NCBI RefSeq assembly: GCF_036884655.1
Contig: NC_088345.1
Location: forward strand, 28,561,501 to 28,625,500
Direction of reading: 5' to 3'
Origin: Musa acuminata AAA Group
Taxonomy: Eukaryota > Streptophyta > Magnoliopsida > Zingiberales > Musaceae
Length of the DNA stretch: 64,000 nt
Every line of letters begins with the position of its first letter. The first letter of the stretch is position 1. The notes below the pieces were generated by a model. The model did not search any database. It was not told the DNA's origin and saw nothing but the letters and a program-made list of their open reading frames with translations. Of this stretch, positions 1 to 10,689 are shown piece by piece. Made by a program: the position numbers and the translations under genes.

Positions 1-808
1 TTCGTACGATAAAACCAATTTCAGAAACTTGTTCAACTTGAAAGAATATTTGTAAACATGTTGAAAGCAATAAGCAAGTAAAGAGGTTTACAGTAAGGTA
101 AGTTGCAAAAAAGAAAAGCAAACCAAATTTTTATAGTGGTTCGGTCATCGTGACCTACATCCACTCCACCGATTCCTCTTGAGGCCATCGACATCCATTA
201 TCGATCTTCCTTTAATAGGCAAAGATCAACCTTCTTCTTACACCCCTCTTCTCCTTTTTACAGGTTTAGGAGACAACCTTTACAAGCACGCACTCCTCTC
301 TAAATAGAATTCTAAGTTTAAGCTAGAGGAGAGGATTTCTCAAGAGATTTCTACAGCGTTTTCTCACTTTTAGACTCTTTATGCTTATGTTTGTTAACCA
401 AGGATAAGATAAGTATTTATAGGCTTCAAGTTGATTCAAACTCGGAGCCTAAAAAGGTCTCATCCTAGGTTTTCTAGGTACTAGCGGTACCACCGTCGTT
501 CCTGGGCAGTACTACTATCGTAGGATCTGCCACTAGTTGGTACCACTATCTGATAGGGGTGGTACCCCCGTTGGTATCATTACTTCTAGTGGTACCACTA
601 CCCAGAATTCCTGCGGTGCTATTCCCCGAGCTATGCCACCGTTGGCGAGGGTTTTAGCACCCTAGTTGGGCCTTGAATCCAGCCCAAACCAACGTAACTT
701 CGGGCCCAGTTGGCTCCTAACATAGTTGATGTGATTACCTCCCAATCCTAACTCCAATTATGTGCTAACTATAATTCCTAAGACATAATCTAAGCAAGAT
801 AAGTCTGG
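1..808 (-). mobile_element. SIRE/Maximus-type Copia LTR, incomplete
   Basis: This is the minus-strand copy of a long Copia LTR seen about twelve times in the window. On the minus strand it has a TATAAATA box (414-421), a downstream transcribed part with the family signature around 130-215 (a gtaggtcacgatgaccgaac-type block), and an array of GGTACC/ACCGCC-like motifs at about 480-650 upstream of the TATA box. The LTR 3' end lies left of the window. The LTR 5' end (TGTTGAATCTC) and the polypurine tract are missing: around 808 the sequence jumps directly into internal 3' spacer, so a deletion of several hundred bases is inferred by comparison with 20,201-22,049. Confidence 0.8.
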
Positions 809-1565
809 TTTGACGGAGTTAACCTTAACTCCCCCTATCAATATGCCATATTGATAGAACCTTGAATTCAAGCTGAATTCAAGTCATTGCAAATTTCATC
901 ATGAATATTTGCAACACGTCATCATGCATAACATGATCATACTTCTCCCCCTTGGTCATCAACAAAAAGGAGAAGCTCTAAATATCAAGTGTTTGAGATA
1001 TAAGTTCAAATCATTGCATGAAAAACATAATATCAAGTTTTATCATCATGTAATTTATAAGCTAGAAAATTTAGCAAGTGTTACATCATGCAAGCTATCA
1101 AGTTTTAGATATGCAAGGTAGTAAGATAGCAGGTTTACAACATACAAGCTAGTAAAAATTTCGAAAGCAAATGCAAGATAGCTTTCTTGTTGAAGTGTGT
1201 AAGCTAGCAATTCTTGCTTCCTATTGCAATGTGCAAGTTGCAAGTTTTGCTTCTTGAGATTGGCAAGATAGTGATGTTCAAGATAGCAAGCTCTTTCTTC
1301 TCTTTTGAGAAGTGTAATTTTTGCTTCCTTGGCAAAGTGCAAGCTAGCAAAATTTTACATTATTTTACAACAATCAAGCTAGCAATTTGGCAAGTGTTAC
1401 TTCTCTTTGAAGTATGAAGGCTAGCAAGTTTTTGAAAAATAATGCAAGATAACAAGCTAGAAAGATATGATGTTTCACATGAAGCAAGCTACATGAAGTA
1501 TGTTTGCATCTTCTCTTTAGATAAGCAAGCATGCAAGTTTTTGCATATTCTTGACTTGTGCAAGC
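809..1565 (-). other. SIRE 3' spacer fragment
   Basis: This is AT-rich non-coding sequence matching, in reverse complement, the 3' spacers at 59,721-60,060 and 57,400-58,090. It contains GGGGGAG-type polypurine stretches on the minus strand (about 825-835 and 945-953) and many short words built on GCTAGC (caagctagcaa and variants) between 1,080 and 1,560. Small open frames here are chance products. The stretch ends at the Angela-like LTR starting at 1,566. Confidence 0.7.
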
Positions 1566-2912
1566 TGTGGAAAATCTTGGGGGCAACATCACATACATGC
1601 ATAGCGGAAGAACAAGAAAAACAAAATCTCCTATTCCCAAAGAGATGTTCATCGTCGTGCAAAGATTGGTACGCAAAATCCATGAAACTTAAAACTGCAT
1701 ATAGAGTAGATTGTGTTACCTAGGGAGATCGTATATCCCTATTTCCTTACAGATCTTTAGGAGAGGGTGAAGGAGGTCCTCTCTAGCAGTGATCCACACA
1801 ATAGAGCTGCGACGACGCTCCTCAAAACTCTAGGCCTGCTCTAAGGTAGAGAGGGGGAGGAGAATAGGAGAGGCAAGCAAAGGCTCTAGCCTATGAGGCT
1901 CTGGATCCCTCCTATTTATAGAGGACCCCTGTCAAAACCTAATGGATCCTCCCCTAGTGGGTATTCGATCTACATCCAATTACCCAAGCCTTTTAGATTA
2001 GTGGATCTCTATCCAATAATCTCTCATAGGCTCTGATTGGATCTCGCCCATGGGATCCAATAATTGAAGGGTTTATTGGATATCTCATATCTGAACCTCT
2101 ATTTATCGCAATACCTATCATATGTGTGTGACCCTCTAGGCCCAATATCGAGCTGGCCGTGAGTCATACCTGTCAGAACTCCTTCTAACTTAGTGAATTA
2201 TTATCTTTGTAATAATTCACTCGACTCATCGACTACGGACGTACTAGGCCACTATGCCGTAGTCCCCAGACGATACAGGGGAATCCAATCTATTGGACCT
2301 ATCTGTCCTCAGTTACCGTATACCTATAGTCCCTTATCCATATAATATCCCAAAGACCATATAACGAGCATTGTGCTGTCAGACCCATACGGTTTCTACT
2401 TGAGTCTCGCTCTAATCGGATTCTCCCGGAGAACTCTTTCTCTCTCAACCCGAATGACCCTAGCCAGGGATTTTTCTGAGCAAGAACATATGGAATATTC
2501 CTATCATAACACCGAGAGTGGATGATCCTCTATCGACACTCAATAACCCTCGTAAGGTCAACTGTCACTCCCAATAACCAACTATACTAGATCTGGGACA
2601 TCCAAACCTATAAGTCTGGTATCAAAGAGTGGAGCACTCATACAGGACATCCTTGGTGTCTCAAGTCTAAGGACCAAATACACCACTAGGACTATAGAAT
2701 TGCTGTCTGACAATAAGATATCATCAACCATCCAGCATTCCAAAAGTTGATCAATCAGTGAACTCATTCTCCAATGAACGCCTATACTATATCCCTAGTG
2801 TCCTCACATGAGCAACTAAGAGACCAGCTGCATCCATCATATGGACGGGTATACAGCACACAAGTTTGTCCAGTTATCATGATGTCTCTCTCGAGTAACC
2901 TATGACCAAGAT
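1566..2912 (-). mobile_element. Angela-like 3' LTR, 5'-truncated
   Basis: Reverse complement of most of the LTR at 16,302-17,804. The terminal end is at 1,566 (tgtggaaaatc, against tgttgggaaatc in the intact copies). It includes the minus-strand TATAAATA-like box near 1,915-1,922 and the conserved block around 2,580-2,770. The LTR start (TGCTAGTCATAG) is missing; homology stops near 2,912 within the segment containing tcataggttactcgagag. Confidence 0.75.
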
Positions 2913-3042
2913 TATTCAGGATCTATGAGGTCCATTGTCCATTGTCTATCTTGAGGTCCATCTCGCCTCTCTCTAATCTCCTAGGCCTTATTAGAACCTG
3001 CAATGAATTGCATATATGATAAGCACTACCAGTATCCAATAC

Positions 3043-3935
3043 TCATGTGTTATCATAAGAGTCCGACAAATGGAGATTGATCATGAATATACCTGAATCT
3101 TCTCCAAGCTTTTGTTTCTCCCTCTTTGCAAGGTACTCTTTGCAGTTCCTCTTCCAGTGCCCATTTTTGCCATAGTGGAAGCACTGGCCTTTGTCTTTTG
3201 CTGGGTCTTTCTTAGCAACTTTTGCTTTACCTGGTCTACCCTTGCCCATTCCCTTCTTAAGAGACTTTTCTGCTTTCTTTTTCTTTCTGGTCTCACCAGT
3301 ATAGAGAACTAGTTTCTCTTTCTTAATAGTACTCTCTGCCTCCCTCAATATATTGGGGAGCTCTGGGAGAGTCACTTCAAGCTTGTTCATATTAAAATTC
3401 ATTATGAACTGTGAAAAGGAATCTGGTAGGGACTGAAGTACAATGTCCACACACAAGTTATCCTCTATGACCATTCCTAGACTTATGAGTTTCTCCATCC
3501 ACTCAATCATCTTTAGGACAAGGTTCTAAACCGGTGTCCCTTGAGTCATCCTAACGTGGAAGAGGCTCTTGGATATCTTATATCGCCGAGTCCTTCCATA
3601 TTTCTCAAACAATTTACGGACATGTAGGAGAATGGATCTGGCATCCATCTTTTCATGTTGTCTCTATAACTCAGGAGTCATAGAGCCCAACATGTAGCAT
3701 TGAGCAAGAGAGGAGTCATCAATGTACTTTACTAACTAGCGATCTCATCCTCGCTTGCCCCTTCCTCGGGCGTAGGCATCACTGTATCAAGGAAGTACGC
3801 GATTTTCTCCGTCGTGAGAATAATTTTCAAGTTGCAGAGCCAATCCGTATAATTTGGACCAATGAGGCGGTTGACATCAAGTATGCCATGTAAGGGATTT
3901 AAAAGCGATATTTTCTGAAAATAAAGATGCAGCAA
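3043..3935 (-). pseudogene. Angela-like gag relic
   Basis: This is a Copia-type Gag, the nucleocapsid/capsid protein. Segments visible are the N-terminal SLLNP...GPNYTDWL...[17 protein letters not shown] (to 3,732), the middle MIEWMEKL...[14 protein letters not shown] (from 3,510), a lysine-rich linker, and the CCHC knuckle in the form [15 protein letters not shown], where the second Cys is changed to Tyr. The start ATG of the sister copy is ATA here, and the two halves are in different frames, so it is non-functional. The codon after CKE is Tyr, where the copy at 12,402 has TAG. The frame ends at 3,043 where the protease Trp codon has become TGA. Confidence 0.8.
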
Positions 3936-4214
3936 AAATGAATAACATGCAGATTTTACAAGAAATAAACTATCAAGATATGGACTTCTATCTTAATATG
4001 CTCCTGCTATTTTACTAGCGAGTCACGTGACACCCTCAGCATGTGAAATGAAAGTCTCTGGTAGACTTCTAGTGGGGATCAAGATCCAATAAGCGTCTTA
4101 GTGTAACATCGAGGGAGTCGATCAATCACACTAAGCCCAAAAGGTAGGTAACTCTTGCCGATCATAACTCCTTGTGATTCTCATCCTATTCGGCCTCCAA
4201 ATCACCATGGTCTT
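3936..4214 (-). other. Angela-like leader fragment
   Basis: Non-coding leader between PBS and gag, matching 12,100-12,401 in reverse complement. It keeps one diverged copy of the gtcgagtccctcgag-type repeat (about 4,104-4,123) that occurs four times in the intact element. It is cut at 4,214 by the neighbouring LTR. Confidence 0.7.
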
Positions 4215-6140
4215 TGTTAGGATCGAGAGCACTAAGAGGGGGGGGTGAATTAGTGCAGCGGAAATCTTTCAGCGATTAAAAACGAAAGCTGCGTTCGTTC
4301 GATAAAAACTATTTTGATGCAAAAGCCGATTCTAAGATTACTTATGATTAAGTGCAGTTTACATCCAAACACAATTTGCGTCTAAGCGCAGTTTACGCAG
4401 TTTGCGTCTAAATGTAGTTTGCGTCTAAATGCAGTTTGTATCTAAATGCAGATTGCATCTAAGCGTAGTTTGCATCTAAGCGCAATTTGCGTCTAAGCGT
4501 AGATTGCGTCTAAGCGCAGTTTATGTCTAAACACAGTTTGCGTCTAAGCGCAGTTTACGTCTAAACTCAAATTCGAAACGATCTGAACTTAGACACTCGT
4601 TCGTAAAAGCGCAGAAGGCAGTTTGCAGTTATAAATGGAATCAAAACGTAAACGTAAACTACAAAGAAACTCATTCGTAAAAGCGCAGAAGACAGTTTGC
4701 AGTTATAAATAGAATCAAAACGTAAATGTAAACTGCAATGTAAAGATCGTACGAAAACACCGATTTACGTCTGAATGTAGATTCGTAAAGATCAGAACTT
4801 AGAAACTTGTTCGTAAAAGCGCAGAGAGCAGTAGCTATGTAGGAGGTTTGCAGTAATGATAAAGTGCTCAAAATAAAAGCAAACCAGAGATTTAGAGTGG
4901 TTCGGTCAGTCTTGACCTACTCCACTTTTGGCTTCCTCCACCGACGAGGTCACCGACGTCAACTAGAGGCCTTCCTTCAATAGGCGAAGGCCAACCACCC
5001 TCTTACAAATTCACTCCTTTTAGTGGGCTTAGGAGACAACCCTTACAGAAGTTTTCTCTCCTCTCTTTACAACTCAAACTTTGAAGAACAAAAAGAGGAG
5101 AACTTTTAGACTTTACACAAATTTGAGCTCTTAGAATCATAGAAAAGATCAAGAATTCGGTGTAGGTCTATATCTTTTCAGTGCTGAATGGGTGGGGTAT
5201 TTATAGGCCCCAACCCAGTTCAAATTTGGAGCTTAAAACGATCAAATCCCGGAATTCCGGGATCAGGCGGTTGCACCTCCTGACTAGGGCGGTTGCACCG
5301 CCAAGCAGAGCTCGAAGATTGAGCCTCTAGGCGGTGCCACCTCTGTCAGGGGCGGTTGCACCTCTCTGCCAGAGCTTCGAAGACCGAGCTCAGGCGGTTG
5401 CACCACCTGACTGGAGAGGTTGCACTGCCTGGCATAGCTCGAAACTTGAGCTCTGGCGGTGCTACCTCCTGATAGAGGAGGTTGCACCGCCCAGTCTCGC
5501 TCGGAGACTGAGCCCTGGGCGATTGCACCTCTTGGCTGGGGCGGTTGCACCTCCCAGTCTCGCTGGGAGACATAGCCTGGGCGGTGCTACCTCCCTACCT
5601 GGGCGGTTGCACCTCCCACAGCAACTTGGGTCCGAATGGGTTGAACCATTCGACCCAATTTGAGTTCTTCAGGGGCCCAATTTCCCCAGGATTAAGCTAA
5701 TGGGATCACCTCCCATTTCTAACTTAATCAAAGTGCTAACTAAGATTATTTCCTAAGACATATTCTGCAGCTTGCTTCGGTGCGTCACTCGCTTCTTCCG
5801 GCGAGTTTCCAGCGAACTTCCGTCGATCATCCGATGAACCCTCGGTGATACTCCTGCGGACTTCCAGCAAACTCCTGGACTGTGACGATCCACTTGGCAA
5901 GTTCCGACGAGCTCCTTTGGCAAGCTTCTGGACTTCTCGAATTTGTTCCCGCAGAACCTCCGACGATTGTCCGAACTTCCGTCGAGCTCTCGAACTCCCA
6001 ATGTGATCATTGTCATGACTTCGGCGTAACTCCTACTGCATGTCTTACTTTCATCGTAGTTAATCCTGCACACTTATCTCGACACATACATTAGACAACA
6101 AATGACAATTGACTTCATCATCAAAATCCGAGATTCAACA
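4215..6140 (-). mobile_element. SIRE-type LTR (type 2)
   Basis: Complete minus-strand LTR: TGTTGAATC at its start (6,140 reading left) and a CTAACA end (4,215). The reverse complement of a polypurine tract, atctccccctttttga, abuts it at 6,141, which marks it as the 3' LTR of an element lying to the right. The TATAAATA box is at 5,198-5,205 on the minus strand. A GC-rich array of about 60-bp units with GGCGGTTGCACC words lies at about 5,265-5,620, and a 17-bp minisatellite at 4,354-4,566. No matching target duplication was found because the other end of the element is not recognisable. Confidence 0.85.
4354..4566 (-). repeat. 17-bp minisatellite inside LTR
   Basis: Twelve successive 17-bp units of the form gcagtttgcgtctaaac, with one 9-bp truncated unit at 4,388-4,396. 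Units differ by one to four bases. Related LTRs (42,629-44,365 and 49,821-51,911) have only scattered copies of the word in the same region, so this is a local expansion downstream of the TATA box, in the transcribed part of the LTR. Confidence 0.9.
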
Positions 6141-7081
6141 ATCTCCCCCTTTTTGATAATGACAATCAATTGATAATGGAGTTAACCTTAACTCCCCCTG
6201 TCTATATGCCATACTTCTTGAATTTAAAACTTTATAAATTCACGAGACAAATTCCCATCATGATTCCTATCATAATGTATCTCTTTGAAGATGATGTCAA
6301 GGCTTGACATACATTTTCAAATTTAACAAATTTGAATGATGGTTATTGTAGCAATCCATCATATTGTAAGATATCGACATGTAAAGCTGTGAAGCAAGAT
6401 TTTGATATCATTACATGATGTACACATTTCGAATATTTTAGCAAGTATAGCATTGCATCACATGGTAAGATATCAGTTCGTACGATGCAAATTTTTGTTT
6501 GATATCTTGATACAGGGTATATGGCAATCATATATTTCTTGGTGATGCAAGTATGGCCTAATCATAGCATCAGTGATAGCAACCATATCAACATCAATAA
6601 TAGAAACCATATCATTATCAGTGATAGCAGATATGGCCTAATCATAACATTAGTAATAGCAACCATATCAATTCATATTTTTCTCCCCCTTTGTCATCAA
6701 CAAAAAGCATGGTAGCTTTATCAAAAAGCATGGTAGATGTGATTCCAACAGGTTATCAAGCACATAAGGGAAGGCATGACACATATAATACTTTGAATAT
6801 CTCTTCTCCTTGTTATGTTATAGTTCGTTGCTTGAAGGAGGAAACTCATTTTTCAAAAAGTTTTCATAAGAGTGTATAGGAAAATCCTATTTTTAGCATT
6901 CAAACCGAAAATAAGATGAACTTCTTACATGCATTCGGATATGAGTAAGCTACTGATTTTCAAAAACATTTGTCACATAATTTCCAACATGTTATTTGAT
7001 CAAGTGATACCAAGGCATGTAATAGTAATCAATAACGTCCGAAAAATAATTTTAACTAGTTTAAGTATTCGGACACATCAA
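6141..7081 (-). other. SIRE 3' spacer with repeats
   Basis: AT-rich, non-coding. It starts with the polypurine tract (minus strand) and contains two more tract-like words near 6,192-6,200 and 6,684-6,695. A short imperfect tandem repeat with atggcctaatcat and gatagcaaccatatca words lies at about 6,550-6,680. No gene seen. Confidence 0.7.
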
Positions 7082-7171
7082 CATTCCTAATTCTCTTCTT
7101 ATGAAATCAAATTGTTCTTCACTTAGAGGTTTTGTAAAGATATCAGCTAGTTGATGTTTCATATCAATGTC
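7082..7171 (-). pseudogene. SIRE RNase H C-terminal scrap
   Basis: The minus strand encodes the typical end of Copia RNase H: DIDMKHQLADIFTKPLSEEQ followed by FDFIRRELGM. It occupies the place expected just upstream of the 3' spacer and LTR of a SIRE element. The rest of RT/RNase H is missing to the right, so it shows only that the element once had pol. Confidence 0.8.
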
Positions 7172-7469
7172 ATGTTGCTGACTTATCAATTACATTGGTA
7201 TGTCACTTTATATTTATCAAGGCATAAGGTTTTCAAAACATTTAGTTTCAATGTAAAATCCGAGATAAACAACAAGAGATGTTTGTAACTTTACATATGC
7301 TTACAGATCAAGGTAAAGAGTAACATATGGAGTTTATAACATATCAGGTAACCATATCAAAGACAAAGTTCTTCATGATGAGTAACATAAGGAGTTTTCA
7401 ACATGCCATATCAAAGACAAAGTCCATGAGGAGTTTATAACAACAACGGATGATTGTGTTCATACAAGC
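7172..7469. other. Non-coding stretch with 70-bp duplication
   Basis: About 300 bp without a gene. Two imperfect direct copies of a block with agtaacata.ggagttt and ccatatcaaagacaaagt lie at about 7,318-7,440. I see nothing else in it. Confidence 0.5.
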
Positions 7470-8579
7470 TCATTCATGAGGTGGAAGGTTAAAGTGCCTA
7501 AATAAAGAGTCAAATTGTCGATGAATTTGCTGCAGCTCAGTTAGGATTTGATCTTGTCGAAGTTCAAGCCATTCATGTCTTTGTTCGAATCGGTCCATCC
7601 GAATCCCAATATCTTTGATAGATGATGTGTGAGTTTGCTCAAACGGATGTGTTTCCTCAAAGGGATAGATCGGAGGAGATTGGGTACCCCTAAAGACTGG
7701 TGTTTCCGGTTCTGGTTCTGGTTGAGGGGGATCAGTTCTTCTTGGCATTCTAACCCAGTTACCGTTTCTATAAAAACATCTTAATCGGTAAAGTAGATTT
7801 TTATTAATTATGCTGAATCTATCTACTTTTATTACTTCTTCTTCCGGTGGTATTAGAATATCATAGGCTTTCATTATTCTAGTTATTATACCACCATATG
7901 GGAGCATCATGTCTTTCTTAGATAGTTCCAACATGTTTTGTTGGATAAGATAACCAAGACAGATGTCATTTCCTTTCATGATCATATACATAGTTCCTAA
8001 TTCTAATTGGCTTACTTCATCATGATGATATTGTTTAGGAAGAATGATGCTAGTTAGGATGTGATGAAGTACCTTAGTGTTTAGAGGCAGTAAATGTTCA
8101 CAAATTTTAGGAACAAATTCTAAGTTCGGATTGGCAAAAATTGTTTGTAGGGCTTCAACTTATGTTGTTCCAACATTTTCATCATCCCATGATCCTTTGA
8201 AGTAAAGTCCTCTACTTTTCATGGGAATGCCTATCATGTCGCAAATGAATCTATCCGTAATTAAAATATGTTGTCCTAAGAGATAGGTGGACATCCTTTC
8301 TTCTTCATCTACTAGTATGTTGTTGTAAAACAATCTTACTAGTTTTCGATAGATGGGTTCATTAATTTGTAAGATAGGGAGTAGATCTAAGTTTGCAAAC
8401 CACTGGATTGTCTCTAAGTCTCTTAGCTCACTTAAATCTACGTATTTTCCCTTGTTGACATTCCTAAGTTCAAAAGAGGAAAATTTTTCAGCATGGTATT
8501 TTGTATCGAAAAGGGTGGAATCAAAGTCTTCTACTAATCTCCTCTTTCCTTTGCCCCTTGAGGATCTTCTAGATCCCAT
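7470..8579 (-). pseudogene. Plant transposon/env-like ORF, one stop
   Basis: A 369-codon reading frame starting MGSRRSSRGKGKRRLVEDFD and ending FRHFNLPPHE, open except for one TAA at 8,160-8,162 in the same frame. The basic N-terminus is followed by an alpha-helical domain (about residues 20-270) with motifs such as YRKLVRLFYNN, DRFICDMIGIP, LHHILTSIILP and MLPYGGIITRI. A Pro-rich stretch (PPQPEPEPETP) and a Gln-rich coiled-coil-like tail (LELRQDQILTELQQIHRQFD) follow. The layout resembles the plant-specific 'putative plant transposon protein' domain found in env-like third ORFs of SIRE and related retroelements; this is recognition by motif, not by search. No signal peptide or membrane segment is seen. 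It lies upstream of the RNase H scrap, whereas an env-like ORF would normally follow pol. Function unknown. Confidence 0.6.
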
Positions 8580-8930
8580 AACTACTACTGTTTGGAATAA
8601 TATTGATGAGCAAAAGTAAATGAATCAAGAAACAGAGTTTAAGGGCTTCTTAGAGAGTACCTTAATGAGATCTTCAAGAGAGGGATCTTCAAGAGAGGGA
8701 AGGAATGTTGATGCTTTGCTTCGAAATGAAGAGTATTTGGGATGCTTAGGAGAGTAGAGGAGGGAAGGAAATGAGTTGGGGTCGGTTTCACCGCCGGCCC
8801 TAGCTTGAGTTATAAAGGGGCAGAGTTGCGGGCGGTTGCACCTCTGGCTGGAGCGGTGCAACCGCTTGCAACATGTGACAGCTGGAGGTGCTACCTCCAG
8901 CTGGAGCGATGCCACCGCCTCGTGAACACT
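8580..8930 (-). promoter_or_regulatory. Candidate promoter/leader of the env-like ORF
   Basis: Directly upstream of the ATG at 8,579. The minus strand shows GC-rich words (gcaaccgcc, gcaccgctcc, ggtagcacctcc) at about 8,829-8,925, of the same kind as the array upstream of the TATA box in SIRE type-2 LTRs. A TTTATAACT sequence (8,808-8,816) follows and then about 230 bp of leader. The arrangement mimics an LTR core promoter, but the sequence downstream does not match the LTRs here. A 96-codon open frame overlapping it (8,625-8,915) looks like chance. Confidence 0.4.
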
Positions 8931-9099
8931 TGTTCTGATCTGAGAATTTTTCTGTCTTGAGGAGAGTTTTCATTCCCAGTAATCAACTTTACTTACGTAA
9001 TTAGGTAAGAATTTCATTTTAAGACAGGGACTTTGGCACGATCAAGGTAGATTTTTTAATGTGCACATTCTCAATGTCGTACACATGTTTGTGATAGTT
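8931..9099. other. Unassigned junction sequence
   Basis: AT-rich sequence between the env-like cassette and the Angela-like element. It matches nothing else in the window by eye and carries no gene. It should be the left flank of the Angela-like insertion but does not match the right flank at 17,805. Confidence 0.4.
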
Positions 9100-10571
9100 G
9101 CTAGTCATAGATGCCCAGCAAGCCAATCACGTGAGTGATGGCATGTGTGACTTGATACAGAATCTTTTTGCTTATTATATTTTGGCGTATATCACTTTAT
9201 AACTATTGCATAAATGCATACATATATTGTGATGTCCTTGGATTTGTGCAATGGGAATCGGATCGTGATGAGATCACGATAATGAGATCGATTCACCTTT
9301 AACACATATCCCAAGTAATCCCGGTCATAGGTTACTCGAGAGGGACATCATGATAACCGGATAGACTGGTGTGCTGTATACCCGTCCATATGATGGATGC
9401 AGCTGTTCTCATAGCTGCTCGTGTAGGGACACTAGGGATATAGTACAGGTGCTCATTGGAGAATGAGTTCACTGATTGATCCGCTTACGGAATGCTGGAT
9501 GGTTGATGATGCCTTATTGTCAAACAGCGATTCCGTAGTCCTAGTGGTGTATCTGGTCCTTAGACTTGAGACACCAAGGATGTCCTGTATGAGTGCTCCA
9601 CTCTTTGATACCAGACTTATAGGTTTGGCTGTCCCAGATCTAGTACAGCTGGTCATTGGGAGTGGTAGTCGACCTTACGAGGGCTATTGAGTGTTGATAG
9701 AGGATCATCCACTCTCGGCGTCATGAGAGGAATATCCCATGTGTTCTTGCTCAGACAAATCCTTGGCCAGGGTTATTCGGGTTGAGAGAGAAAGAGTTCT
9801 CCGGGTGAATCTGATTAGAGCGAGACTTGAGTAGAAACCGTATGGGTCTGACAGCATCATGCTCGATATACGGTCTTTGGGATATTAGATGGATGAGGGA
9901 CTATAGGTACATGGTAACTAAGGACAAACAGGTCCAATGGATTGGATTCCCCTATATCGTCTAGGGACTATGGCGTAGTGGCCTAGTACGTCCGTAGTCG
10001 ATGAGTCGAGTGAATTACTACAGATATAATAATTCACTGAGTTAGAAGGAGTTCTGACAGGTATGACTCACGGCCAGCTCGATATTGGGCCTAGAGGGTC
10101 ACACACATATGGTAGGCATCGCGATGAGTAGAGGTTCAGATATGAGATATCCGATGGAGCCCTTTTCTTATTGGATGCAGATCCAATACCCACTAGGGAA
10201 GGACCCATTAGGGTTTGACACGGGATCTCTATAAATAGGAGGGATTCACAGCCTCATAGGCTAGAGTCTTTGCTTGCCCTTCCTATTCTCCTCTCCCTCT
10301 CCACCTCAGAGTAGGCTTGGAGTTTTGAGGAGCGTCGTCGCAACTCTGCTGTGTGGATCACCGCTAGAGAGGAGGACGCTTGACCTCCTTCACCCTCTCC
10401 TAAGGATCTGCAAGGAAACAGGGATATACAATCTCTATACGCAGTTTTGTGTTTTGCGGATTTTTGCGCACCAATCTTCGCACGACGACGAACATCTTTT
10501 TGGGAATCGGGGATTTTTGTTTTCTTGTTCTTCCGCTGCGCATATGATGTCGCCCCCATGATTTCCCAACA
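9100..10571 (+). mobile_element. 5' LTR of the Angela-like element
   Basis: Starts TGCTAGTCATAG and ends TTTCCCAACA, immediately before the PBS. A TATAAATA box is at 10,230-10,237 with a probable transcript start roughly 30 bp downstream. The region 10,150-10,210 upstream is rich in ggatccaata-type words. Partial and scrambled copies of this LTR occur at 1,566-2,912 and 22,050-26,396. Confidence 0.9.
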
Positions 10572-10572
10572 G

Positions 10573-10584
10573 TGGTATCAAAGC
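10573..10584 (+). other. Primer-binding site, Met-tRNA
   Basis: TGGTATCAAAGC follows the 5' LTR after one base and is complementary to the 3' end of initiator tRNA-Met as used by most plant Copia elements. The SIRE and chromovirus copies here have the near-identical tggtatcagagc or tggtattagagc. Confidence 0.85.
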
Positions 10585-10689
10585 CAGGTTGTTCGTGCGA
10601 ATGATTGGTTTTGAACTGCGTGTGTTGTGTTTAGGAAGAATTTTGACGTCAAAATCGTTGACGCAAAAGCGAGAAAGGGCAACAATAGT

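Larger units (their letters stand above)
1566..4214 (-). mobile_element. Angela-like Copia deletion derivative
   Basis: This is a second, internally deleted copy of the family represented by the element at 9,100-17,804. Read on the minus strand it has part of the leader (4,214-3,936), a broken gag (3,935-3,043), the first residues of protease, then a direct jump near 2,912 into the middle of the LTR (to 1,566). Most of pol and the first part of the 3' LTR are gone. The 5' LTR is absent because a SIRE LTR starts at 4,215. No target duplication can be tested because one end is lost. Confidence 0.8.

Noticed and set aside
4354..4566. CRISPR-like array of regularly spaced repeats
   Set aside because: Units are head-to-tail without unique spacers, inside a plant LTR.
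5284..5663. Repetitive open frames with APP/CNRP-type repeats
   Set aside because: They translate the GC-rich array of a SIRE LTR; the same happens at 43,475-43,860, 46,593-46,871 and 50,713-51,187.
4215..6140. Solo LTR
   Set aside because: The polypurine tract and spacer follow directly at 6,141 and flanks do not repeat, so it is a 3' LTR of a damaged element.
10573..10584. tRNA gene suggested by tggtatca-type sequence
   Set aside because: Only the complement of the 3' end of tRNA-Met is present; it sits exactly at an LTR end, as a primer-binding site, in all families here.
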